This document shows, one piece after another, positions 19,446-27,552 of a stretch of 64,000 bases of DNA (the first letter of the stretch is position 1; each line of letters begins with the position of its first letter). The stretch covers positions 1,488,001 through 1,552,000 of the forward strand of contig NZ_CP017641.1 in the NCBI RefSeq assembly GCF_001983935.1. Reading direction: 5' to 3'. The notes beneath the pieces were generated by a model, which saw only the letters and a program-made list of their open reading frames with translations, was not told the DNA's origin and searched no databases. Source of the stretch: Fuerstiella marisgermanici. GTDB taxonomy: Bacteria; Planctomycetota; Planctomycetia; Planctomycetales; Planctomycetaceae. Made by a program: the position numbers and the translations under genes.

Positions 19446-20740
19446 GGTCCATCCGGGATTATTGTGGGTAGAGGTCGAGTCCTCCGCAGTAGAAGAGGAT
19501 GGCGGTTTTGAAGTTGTCGCGGTTTCGGTATCCGCCGACTCTTCGTTTGATGGCCATGATTTTGCTGTTCATTCCTTCGGCGACGGCGTTTGTGATTCCG
19601 TGAGTGCAGTAGCTCACCACATTGGCTAAGCGTTCTTTGATCGTGCGAGCGACTTTCTTCATTGGCTCCAGCTTTGTGTGGATGACTCGCTTGTACCAGT
19701 CATTGAAGAACGTCGTGGCCTCTGCCGGAGTGTCATGAACCCAGAGGTCTCGCAGCATCTCCTTGTAGGCCCACGCTTTGCCCGTGAGTAACTCTGCCTT
19801 CCATGCGGCATCAAAGCGTTCCTGCTGTTTTTCGCTGAGATTCTCCTGGCCTGAAAGCCACAGATACCGAGTTCCCGTCAATCGATCATCGCCTTCGGCG
19901 CGAAGCTTCTTCTGCTCCGACCGACGGACCTTGTCGACGGCTTCGGTTGCCAGCTTCATGATGTGAAAGCGGTCGTGCACAATCTTCTGTTCGGCCAATG
20001 CAATGTTGCCTTTGGTGCTCTTGACGTATGCGGCACTCATGTCCATCGCAACCGCCTCCACAGACTGCTTTTCACTGTCGGAAAGCTGATCGAAACAGGC
20101 ATCAGCGGCTGCCGTGTCATGACCATCGGAAATCGCTTCGACAGTGCTCTTGTCCAAGTCATAGATCAGCGTGACGTAGTTGTGTCGTTTTCGAAAGGCT
20201 TTCTCGTCGATGCCGATTCGAGGGAGGTTCTTCGATTGTTTGCGATCCTTCCCGCGAGCCACCGCCTTCTGCAGAATGTGCCACGATTCATCCCATGAGA
20301 TCCCCAGAATGCTGCACGCCCCTTTCACGGTTTGTGTGGCCAGAAGAACGTCGATGGCGAAGCGTTCAAAGAACAATGAGAAGCGGCTGTTCTTTTCCGC
20401 CCAGGGAAGCCTGATCTGTTTGACGCCATGATCCGGGCACTTCACGCGAGGCGTGCGGGCATGAAGGATGGTCGCAAATTGCATCGTGTCCAGATGCCGC
20501 CATTTGCGAGACTTCGTGTGGTCATAGCACGGCAGCTGCCTGTCGCAATCCGGACAGCAAAAAGTTTCGCCCTCGCCATGTTCGACGAAAACGTCGACCT
20601 GTTGAGCTTCCATATCCAGCTGAACGTCCGCCACAAACCACGGCCCCGTCAGTCCCAAAATCTGTTCGTAAAAGTCTGTTCCCTGCATCCCACGAAAACT
20701 AACGAATTAACGCCTCACCCACAAAGAACCCGGATGGACC
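19446..20740 (-). mobile_element. ISL3-family insertion sequence, copy 1 (1,295 bp)
   Basis: Imperfect terminal repeats begin GGTCCATCCGGG. An 8-bp target duplication ATTCTTAA flanks it (19438-19445 and 20741-20748). It interrupts the TIR gene. The second copy at 48932-50226 has the same length and lies in the opposite orientation. Confidence 0.97.
19459..20688 (-). CDS. ISL3-family transposase
   Basis: 409 residues. The N-terminal zinc finger has CPDC and CPDHG pairs, followed by a helix-turn-helix (VKGACSILGISWDESW). The DDE core shows GIDEKAF, AMDMSAAY and AVAEGMNSKI near the C-terminus. The length is normal for ISL3 and the frame is intact. It differs from copy 2 by K to Q in the N-terminal SRKWRH motif. 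Confidence 0.95.
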   Translation of the reverse strand: MQGTDFYEQILGLTGPWFVADVQLDMEAQQVDVFVEHGEGETFCCPDCDRQLPCYDHTKSRKWRHLDTMQFATILHARTPRVKCPDHGVKQIRLPWAEKNSRFSLFFERFAIDVLLATQTVKGACSILGISWDESWHILQKAVARGKDRKQSKNLPRIGIDEKAFRKRHNYVTLIYDLDKSTVEAISDGHDTAAADACFDQLSDSEKQSVEAVAMDMSAAYVKSTKGNIALAEQKIVHDRFHIMKLATEAVDKVRRSEQKKLRAEGDDRLTGTRYLWLSGQENLSEKQQERFDAAWKAELLTGKAWAYKEMLRDLWVHDTPAEATTFFNDWYKRVIHTKLEPMKKVARTIKERLANVVSYCTHGITNAVAEGMNSKIMAIKRRVGGYRNRDNFKTAILFYCGGLDLYPQ

Positions 20741-22279
20741 ATTCTTAATCGCCTGATCCATCTGTTCAACAAAGTTAGTTCCAGGCAGAAAGTCCTTAAA
20801 CTGGACCGTCACGGAATATCCAGCGGACAACAACACTCTCCCTATCCAGCGAGCCCAAAGTTCGTCGGCTTTCGTATAGCTTATAAAGATACTCTCCACT
20901 GTTGAGTTTTCCTTTCCGTGCCCGGTAATTGAAGCAACGACAATTCCCTCAAGGTTGTCGTTTTGAACAATGAATTCAATGCGGGATTTCTTTGCACGAT
21001 CCGTGGTGATCACAAACATGCCTGTTTTATCCCGGTTTGATTGTGACCCGGATTCAAAGTGTGACGCCGCCCGTGAGTCGGAGACGAATCGAAACTGAGG
21101 AGGCCGCCGCTGCCGGTTGCCATCTGCGCACCAAACCAACGTGCAAATTAGTTGTACATCATCGGCTGACAAGTCACCGACAAGTCCATCTTCCCCGACA
21201 AACAGTTCACTCCCATGTCGTTCGATCGCATTTGCGAAGGTCTTTAACAACGTTTGCCTATCATTCACGTCAATTTCAAAAAATCCCATCGGCCGTAACG
21301 TTGACGAAAGAAACTCAACTACGCGACTGCGGTACAGTTCATCGGCCCGAGCCACGCGATTTCGACTTTGATTCACCGCTTCCTCGCCAGTCGCCTCCTT
21401 CAGCGCGACATACCAATTCGCCAACTCTGGATAAATTTCCAGTGCGCGCTCTTGTGCTGCCTGGACGTCCTTTTTGGCTGGCCGGAATACTTTTTCCCGT
21501 GGGTGGCTTGGAGGCGGCGCAAGCCTTTGATCCAAGAAGTCGTTCACACTCTGACGTAACTGGATGTCGCTCATCGCGTCCAGCATGCCCCCGAATCTGT
21601 CAAACAAGTCCGGTCGATTGATCCACGGCACCGATTGGGTCAACAAGTCTATGGGCGTAAGTAATACGTACTCCGAATTGAATGCTGGAAGAAAGAACTT
21701 CCTGTGGACCCAACGCTCCTTGTCGTAGTCGAAGCTCACTCGACGCACATTGAATTCGCGGCATTGCTCAGGGGCAAGGTGCTTCCTTGCAAATACCTGC
21801 GTAAAGTTCAGTAGGAATTCATGGCAAAGATTGGTGATGAAATCGCTGAGTGCGTCCTTGCCTGCGCCCTTTGAAAATAGGAACAAACGCTCGAAATGAC
21901 TGCCTTTTGAATATTTCTCTTTGCCGAAATCCTTCAGCGGTCCCCGAAGGCCAATTAACGCTCCGCTCGCAAATGTTGGCCCCAAGCCGCGTCCAGCGTT
22001 ACCGCCAACCGAATAGCCCAACCAATTATTTGATATTTCCTTAAAATGCAGCCATTCCTTCTCCTGAGCGTCGGTCACATTTCCTTCGATGATTTTGTTA
22101 CGAACAAACGACACATAACGCACAACATCCATGTGTAGCCTTTGGTACTCAGGCTTGTCACTGTCAAAAACAAGAAAGGGGTCAATAAAGAGTGGCAGAT
22201 CGCTCACCAGCGAAATATCAAAGACATTTTCTGAAGCGAGAAGATCGTTCGAGATGTCGAAAACGTCGGAAAAGTACAT
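20741..22279 (-). pseudogene. TIR-domain protein, N-terminal fragment (split by ISL3)
   Basis: Codes for 513 residues before the insertion. ATG 22279 (MYFSDVF) is preferred as the start of the conserved-looking region; ATG 22363 would add 28 residues. Residues 1-450 form an unrecognised globular domain beginning FSDVFDISNDLL and containing LPLFIDPFLVFDS, a pattern I associate with uncharacterised proteins of defence islands. A TIR domain starts near 462 (IFISYTKADELWARW). Restored length is about 701 residues. TIR effectors commonly degrade NAD+ or make signalling nucleotides. The gene diverges from the NACHT gene across a short intergenic region. Confidence 0.82.
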
Positions 22280-22490
22280 AAAATCTGTTCCGGGAAATGT
22301 ACCTTGGCGTGGCATTTGGGGGGAGAGCGTGACTTCTGGCGGGCCGAAAAGATACACCGCCATCCCGCTTGGTGCATCTTAAAGGCTGGAGCAAGGGTGT
22401 CCGAAATTCCTACAACTTCAAGAAATGTCCGGGTTTCAAGAGAATGTTTTGTTTAGCGCGTTGCTTTCAGTTGCATCATGCGACACACCG

Positions 22491-22520
22491 AGATACAGTG
22501 AAGATATGCGGAGTGTATCT
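22491..22520. promoter_or_regulatory. Candidate operator: inverted repeat between TIR and NACHT genes
   Basis: AGATACA at 22491-22497 and TGTATCT at 22514-22520 form a perfect 7-base inverted repeat with 16 bases between, 78 bases before the NACHT start. The downstream protein has an N-terminal helix-turn-helix, so autoregulation is possible. This is inferred from sequence only. Confidence 0.4.
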
Positions 22521-22597
22521 TTCATGTCCTCCTGCTTCCCGTTAATGGTAAGTGTTTGTATCTTTTTGGATTTTCAGAAACTTCGTAGGGGAAATCG

Positions 22598-25500
22598 ATG
22601 ACACGGCATGCGAGTCAGGACTCACTGGTTGAGGCAAGATCGCTCATAATCGAGTCAGGCGAGTCTCAAACACGGTTGGCAGAAATGTCAGGCGTTTCCC
22701 GCGTGCAAATTAGTCGAATCGCAAATGGCCGTGTCAGTTCCGTTTCTGAAAAGACGTTGCGACTCCTCAGGCAAGCAGTAGGGGCTGAACGGAAGCGTCG
22801 ACACGAGAATGGAGGTTCAAAGGAATCAGGCTCGACTGACCGCTACAGAGACCTGATCGAGCAAAAGCTGAGCAGGAAGTCGTTTGCAGGGCTCGGCTTT
22901 CCGGAACTGGCACCTCAGCCGTTGGAGGACATCTTCGTAATGCCCGAAGCGATCCGGCAAATCCATGACGAGCCGGCCGATGCTGACTGTGACGACGAAG
23001 TCGCGATGGCTGCGCGGGTCGCGAGAGACCTATACGCTGATTCGCCGCGTGAGAACGAGCGATTGAGCGCCGAAGAAGCCATCCACGCATTTCCCCGTTT
23101 GATAATTCTTGGTTGTCCGGGCTCCGGAAAAACGACGTTCATGCAGTACGCAACTGTGATGACTTCGCGGGGAGATTTTTTTCAGAGTGATTGCCTTCCG
23201 GTCTTTATCAGGCTGCCGGAATTCGCCGCGGCCATGGTAGTGGATCCGAAAGTCGACTTCTTCGGATGGATCAAAGCACGAGTGGAATCGTTGGGGGCGA
23301 GTGAGTTCGGCAAAACGCTTCAGGTATGGTTGGAGGATCAGTCGAAGCGTTTACTTTTTCTGCTAGACGGTCTGGATGAAGTCCCCGATGACACTTCGCG
23401 TATTCGCTTGGTTGAAACAACTCGAAATTTCATCGCAAAATTTGCAGCCAACCGCTTCTGCCTGACATCGCGGCCAATCGGGTTCGACCCGGAGCCGTGG
23501 AGGGCACTCGGTTTTGAAGTTGTCAGATTGCTCGAATACGGTGATTCGCAGATTCGAAAAACGATTTCGAAGTGGTCCCCATTGATACAGACTGGCGACG
23601 ATTTTCAGGTAGCCCAGAACCTGGAAAAGGCGATCTGGGAAAACTCCAGAGTTCGTCAAATCGCATCCAATCCACTGATCCTGACAATCCTTATTTTTCT
23701 TTGCCGCAGTCGGAATTACGTACTACCCAGACGCCGTGTGGATCTCTATGAAAAAGTCGCGGAGGTCTTTCTGGAAACGTGGGAGGCCAGCAAGCGACCG
23801 TCGGGAGAATTCTCAGAAACTCTGGGGATTGATCTGGACGCACGAGATCTGGAGTGGCTTGTGGCGGATCTCGCTTTGCAGATGCAAAGGAACGGGGTGG
23901 TGACCGCCAAACGCTGGTGGATTGAGCAGTGCTGGCATGAAGCCTTGTCAACAAATCTGGGATTTGACGATCAAATCGCGAAGGATGCGACTGCACGGCT
24001 GCTCAGGTTCGTTTCCGGCCGAACGGGAATATTCGAGGAGCGGTCACTGGATCTCTACGCGTTTTCACATCGAACACTTCAGGAGTTCTTTGCTGCGGTC
24101 GGGCTTATGAACGAGGCTGACAATGAGACACACACGGACCTCGAAACCTTGGTTCGCCCCTATCTGTTTCATCCTGAATGGGACGAAACCATTAGGCTCG
24201 TCACAGCGCGCATTACGCCGCCACGGGCAGAACGGCTTGTTCGTTTGATGCTCGATGACTTGGATCCATCGGGGCGATTCTTATATCGTGGTCCGCTGTT
24301 GGCGATGCGTTGTTTGCTGGATGGATCTACGATTGCCAACCGGCAGGTTGTGGACCAACTTTTTCATTCGATGGACCGCCTGGGTGCGTCGCCGTGGCTG
24401 GGCATCACAATGCGTTGCCTCGACCGACTGCGGCAGTTTGAGGGTTCTCGTTATGCTCTTCACGCCAGTCAGGCCATCGGCCGAATAGTTGATCTCGCTA
24501 AGCAGGAACTCGAGCCTGACGATGTTGAAGAGCTTGAAAGTGCAGGATTTGATTTTCCGGAGATCGATGTTGAGAAACTGTCGGCTGAATTCAATAAGCC
24601 TGCTGCAGTAGTAAAGGCTCCACTTGCCGATGGCTCGGCTGAGCCTGTCTACATTCCCAACTTCAAATTGATGAAAGATGACTTTCCAGTCTGGCAAAAG
24701 GATGCAACTCGCCGGTTGCGCGATGCGAATACGCCAAACGAGGTCAAGCATTGTCTAATTGTGCGAATGGCCATGCAGAGCAACGTTCACGCGAATTGCT
24801 TTCCCGTACTTGCAAGAGTTGTCCAGGACGAACCAGATGAGGAACTGAAGGCGCTTACGATATCAGTCATTGGTCGATTCGCAAACGCCGACGAAGGTGC
24901 CGTGGCATTGCTAAAAGGCCTGCTGAGTGAATCGCAGTCAGATACCATCCGAGCTGAAGCTGCATGGGCACTTGGAAGCGTCGCTGACAGTGACGCTAAA
25001 ATCTACAAGATGCTCAGGGATCTGTTGCTCGATGCGAATGAATCAAGTGAAGTGCGTCGAAACGCCGCGCATGCACTGACAGAAGCCGTGGTTAACGATG
25101 CTGAGCTGGTGGATATGATTTTGGTGCTGGCGTATCAAGATTCGCAAAAGGGAGTTCGAATGGCGTTGCTTCATGCGTTGAGAAAGTGCGTTCAGCGGTA
25201 TCGTCATGTGCGTGAAGCTTTTATGGACTGGGCAGCGGGAGAAGGAACGGAGGCCCGTGTAACGTGCCAGATATTGGCTCGTTTGCTGGCGGAAGGGGAA
25301 ATCGAGTGGGATCAGTCATTAAGCCTGCGGATTGAAGAGGTACTGCGCCGAATCGGAATAGAAGACGGGCTTGGAAAACCTTGTCCTCACGTTTTGTCAG
25401 CATTGATCGCTTTGGTTGAAACGCGTGAATCTCGAGGCGGTGTCACGCTTCAGGAGGCTTTGGCAGACGCCTTTGAAAGTATTAAAGACAGGCTGGAGCA

Positions 25501-25816
25501 TTGCTTTGTGTTCGGGTCGACAGCAAGGAACCAGCAGTCAGCTGACAGTGACATCGACGTAATGATGATTGGTGACGTCACGATGGATGTAGTGGCTCCT
25601 CTGCTGAAGAAGGCAGAGCGAATTCTGGGGCGGCAGATCAATCCGGCCATTTACAGCTTAGCGCGTTTTCGAAAAAGGCTGCAAGACGGTAACCACTTTA
25701 TTGCTACGGTCATGCAGGAGCCAAAACTGCCAGTTCGCTGGGCAGGGAATTCAATGACGGAAAAGGAGCTAGACGATGAGCTTAGAGCTATGGCGTCGGA
25801 ACGGTTGGTTGGTTAG
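22598..25816 (+). CDS. HTH-NACHT-HEAT-nucleotidyltransferase fusion (STAND NTPase)
   Basis: 1,072 residues; TAGGGG precedes ATG 22598. Domains in order: an XRE-like helix-turn-helix (about 14-60, TRLAEMSGVSRVQISRI); a NACHT NTPase with Walker A GCPGSGKTT (172-180), Walker B LLDGLDEV (D257, D260, E261), sensor LTSRP and the C-terminal FSHRTLQEFFAA motif near 489; HEAT-like repeats (about 680-900); and a C-terminal MNT-type nucleotidyltransferase with GSx10DxD (G973-S974, D985, D987). STAND NTPases sense a trigger and oligomerise. MNT domains neutralise HEPN toxins by modifying them. The stop overlaps the HEPN gene by 41 bases, implying coupled translation. The frame is intact. The antiphage role is inferred. 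Confidence 0.88.
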   Translation: MTRHASQDSLVEARSLIIESGESQTRLAEMSGVSRVQISRIANGRVSSVSEKTLRLLRQAVGAERKRRHENGGSKESGSTDRYRDLIEQKLSRKSFAGLGFPELAPQPLEDIFVMPEAIRQIHDEPADADCDDEVAMAARVARDLYADSPRENERLSAEEAIHAFPRLIILGCPGSGKTTFMQYATVMTSRGDFFQSDCLPVFIRLPEFAAAMVVDPKVDFFGWIKARVESLGASEFGKTLQVWLEDQSKRLLFLLDGLDEVPDDTSRIRLVETTRNFIAKFAANRFCLTSRPIGFDPEPWRALGFEVVRLLEYGDSQIRKTISKWSPLIQTGDDFQVAQNLEKAIWENSRVRQIASNPLILTILIFLCRSRNYVLPRRRVDLYEKVAEVFLETWEASKRPSGEFSETLGIDLDARDLEWLVADLALQMQRNGVVTAKRWWIEQCWHEALSTNLGFDDQIAKDATARLLRFVSGRTGIFEERSLDLYAFSHRTLQEFFAAVGLMNEADNETHTDLETLVRPYLFHPEWDETIRLVTARITPPRAERLVRLMLDDLDPSGRFLYRGPLLAMRCLLDGSTIANRQVVDQLFHSMDRLGASPWLGITMRCLDRLRQFEGSRYALHASQAIGRIVDLAKQELEPDDVEELESAGFDFPEIDVEKLSAEFNKPAAVVKAPLADGSAEPVYIPNFKLMKDDFPVWQKDATRRLRDANTPNEVKHCLIVRMAMQSNVHANCFPVLARVVQDEPDEELKALTISVIGRFANADEGAVALLKGLLSESQSDTIRAEAAWALGSVADSDAKIYKMLRDLLLDANESSEVRRNAAHALTEAVVNDAELVDMILVLAYQDSQKGVRMALLHALRKCVQRYRHVREAFMDWAAGEGTEARVTCQILARLLAEGEIEWDQSLSLRIEEVLRRIGIEDGLGKPCPHVLSALIALVETRESRGGVTLQEALADAFESIKDRLEHCFVFGSTARNQQSADSDIDVMMIGDVTMDVVAPLLKKAERILGRQINPAIYSLARFRKRLQDGNHFIATVMQEPKLPVRWAGNSMTEKELDDELRAMASERLVG

Positions 25817-26231
25817 CAACGACACGGTGCCGGCGGAGATTGCCGAGCTTTTTGCAGTTGTCGACCGTGAGTTGTCCGATGCCACCAGTCAAGGCTTAAG
25901 TGTCGATGGGAAATTCATGCATGCTTACGACGCGGGGCTGATTCTGTGCATGATTCCACTCCGTGCGTGCGGGTACAGAGTTGCCAAAGGCAGCGGACAT
26001 CACAAACGCGCCATCGAATCGCTACCACTGTCGATGGGTGCAGATTTCCGTCAGGTCTCCGACCAGATCGAAGTTGCCTCACGGAAACGAGGCCAGGCGA
26101 TGTACGACCACGTAGACGTCGTTGAAGAAAGGGACGCCGATGCACTAATTGAAACCGTCAAGCGTCTCCGAACGGCGGTTTCTGAGTTTCTGACGAACAA
26201 TTATCCGGAATTGCTTCTCTCGACGAGGTGA
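25776..26231 (+). CDS. HEPN-domain protein, likely toxin partner of the NACHT-MNT protein
   Basis: 151 residues, all-helical, with AAAGGAG 7 bases before ATG 25776. It has a CGYRVAKGSGHH segment and RKRGQAMYDH near residue 106, the place where HEPN ribonucleases keep an Arg and a His/Tyr active pair. It looks closest to the SAV_6107-like HEPN branch. HEPN proteins next to MNT nucleotidyltransferases act as RNases held off by AMPylation or oligo-adenylation. The 41-base overlap with the MNT-bearing gene supports a pair. RNase activity is unproven; this branch often has a less standard active site. Confidence 0.75.
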   Translation: MSLELWRRNGWLVSNDTVPAEIAELFAVVDRELSDATSQGLSVDGKFMHAYDAGLILCMIPLRACGYRVAKGSGHHKRAIESLPLSMGADFRQVSDQIEVASRKRGQAMYDHVDVVEERDADALIETVKRLRTAVSEFLTNNYPELLLSTR

Positions 26232-26670
26232 CGGAAGGGCTTCGGCGGAATACGAAACTCCGGGGATCGTTGTAGGTCGTCGTTCAATTCTGTTCGAACA
26301 CATCGACGCCGTTGAATTACTACGAAGACATGCTTCGGTGAGACCAACCGATGCGCCGCCGGCAGCCTCCAGCACGACTTGCTCAGGGTTTAATACCGAT
26401 GATCTGGCGGAACATGATTGGAGGGCTGTTCTCGACGGACAGGTCGCGTCGATTGGGCGGACAGCCGTTTCGCAACGTGGGAGATGTTCGTGAACACGGC
26501 CACTCAGACCCAGCAGGCCAGCCCGTTCGGTCGCCGCAGATAAAAGAGGTTGTCTATCACGATAGGCGTGAGTAGGGCGACGTGTTCCTCAGCGTCGTGC
26601 AGAAACTTGTTGACAGGATTGCCTGTTTCGTGGCATGCTCAAGAAAAGGCCGCAAACAGGGAGGTTCGTC
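26232..26670. other. Intergenic region, no gene identified
   Basis: No supported coding sequence. Open frames of up to about 75 codons have no recognisable features. The region probably contains decayed DNA between the HEPN and AbrB-type genes. Confidence 0.4.
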
Positions 26671-26943
26671 GTGCTGATCGAAACAACACCACAGGATGCC
26701 TGTCACCATATTCGTGTGGATTCGTCGGGACGCATTCGGTTGCCCGTTGAGCTGAAGGAGAAGCTTGGGGTTGCAAACGGCGACTGCGTCGTCGTGGTCG
26801 AACGTGAGGATGAAATCCGACTCGAAACGGCTGCTCAGGCGTTGGCTCGAGCTCAGGAGTATTTTTCCACCTTCGTTCCGGAAGGTGTCAGCCTTGTCGA
26901 CGAGTTGCTGGATGAACGACGTGCCGAGGCCCGCGATGAGTAA
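26671..26943 (+). CDS. AbrB/MazE-type antitoxin (SpoVT-AbrB domain)
   Basis: About 90 residues from GTG 26671, chosen because GGGAGG lies 6 bases upstream. It shows the swapped-hairpin AbrB motif: IRVDSSGRIRLPVELKEKLG followed by NGDCVVVVEREDEIRLET. A helical tail probably contacts a toxin. Such genes usually precede a PIN-domain (VapC) toxin gene. Here a start ATG overlaps the end of this gene (26938) but the frame stops after 13 codons, so the antitoxin appears to be an orphan. Confidence 0.85.
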   Translation: MLIETTPQDACHHIRVDSSGRIRLPVELKEKLGVANGDCVVVVEREDEIRLETAAQALARAQEYFSTFVPEGVSLVDELLDERRAEARDE

Positions 26944-26979
26944 TGAAGTGGAGCCCAATATTTGGACCACGGGTTAGAT
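26938..26979 (+). pseudogene. Truncated start of a probable PIN toxin gene
   Basis: ATG overlapping the antitoxin stop begins a 13-codon frame (MSNEVEPNIW...) that ends in TAG. The position and the short polar leader resemble the start of VapC-type genes that follow AbrB antitoxins. No PIN catalytic motif (such as LDASALL) follows, so the rest has been deleted or has decayed. Identification rests mainly on context. Confidence 0.4.
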
Positions 26980-27307
26980 AGAGAAAACGGCACTTACTGT
27001 TGTGACGGCGGAAGAGAGTATGACGAAGCCGGAACTGGACGTCAGCGTGGAGTTGATTCGAAGGCGAGCGACCGCTTAAACGCGATCGTTGCCTTTCCGC
27101 ACAGGCACGGGGCGATTTCATCGCCCACTATAAAGGGGTTGTTGTCTATGCAGAAAGGCCGTTCAGAAATCCTTACGCCTCATCGACCGCAATAGGCAAG
27201 AAAGGCGGCACAACCGATCTCTATCCAGAGTCCGCCGAGAACCAGTGTTTTCCCGTCTTATCTCGCCACGACTCGTCATTTCCTGAAGCGGGGATCAGTA
27301 CCAAAAG
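26980..27307. other. Intergenic region before tRNA-Sec, no gene identified
   Basis: No convincing coding sequence or RNA. It may contain remains of the toxin gene lost after the AbrB antitoxin. Confidence 0.4.
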
Positions 27308-27400
27308 CGGAAGTGGATGGGAATCGAACCCACCAGGCACGGGTTAACGCGCCTCAACGGTTTTGAAGACCGCGACGATCACCAGATCGCAATCACTTCC
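27308..27400 (-). tRNA. selC: tRNA-Sec (anticodon UCA)
   Basis: Read on the minus strand, the sequence folds as a selenocysteine tRNA. The acceptor GGAAGTG pairs with CACTTCC. A six-pair D stem (GCGATC...GATCGT) has only a four-base loop, as is typical of Sec tRNA. The anticodon stem encloses CTTCAAA with anticodon TCA. A long variable arm (AGGC...GCCT) and a T arm with GGTTCGATTCC complete it. CCA is not encoded. An integrase gene starts about 150 bases from its 5' end. Confidence 0.92.
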
Positions 27401-27442
27401 GGACTGTAAAAACGCTGGTAATAACAACATCCCCCGAACGGT

Positions 27443-27470
27443 TTAAGATTTCGTACTACCCGCGTATACT
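27443..27470 (+). promoter_or_regulatory. Candidate promoter of the integrase gene
   Basis: TTAAGA (27443-27448) and TATACT (27465-27470) are separated by 16 bases, a fair sigma-70-like match upstream of the integrase. Confidence 0.35.
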
Positions 27471-27552
27471 ACCGGTAACGAAAGTTGCCCCCGCCGGATT
27501 GCAGCCAGCGGAGGCAGTGCCCCAACGCCCCGATTCGAGGAGAATTGTGACA

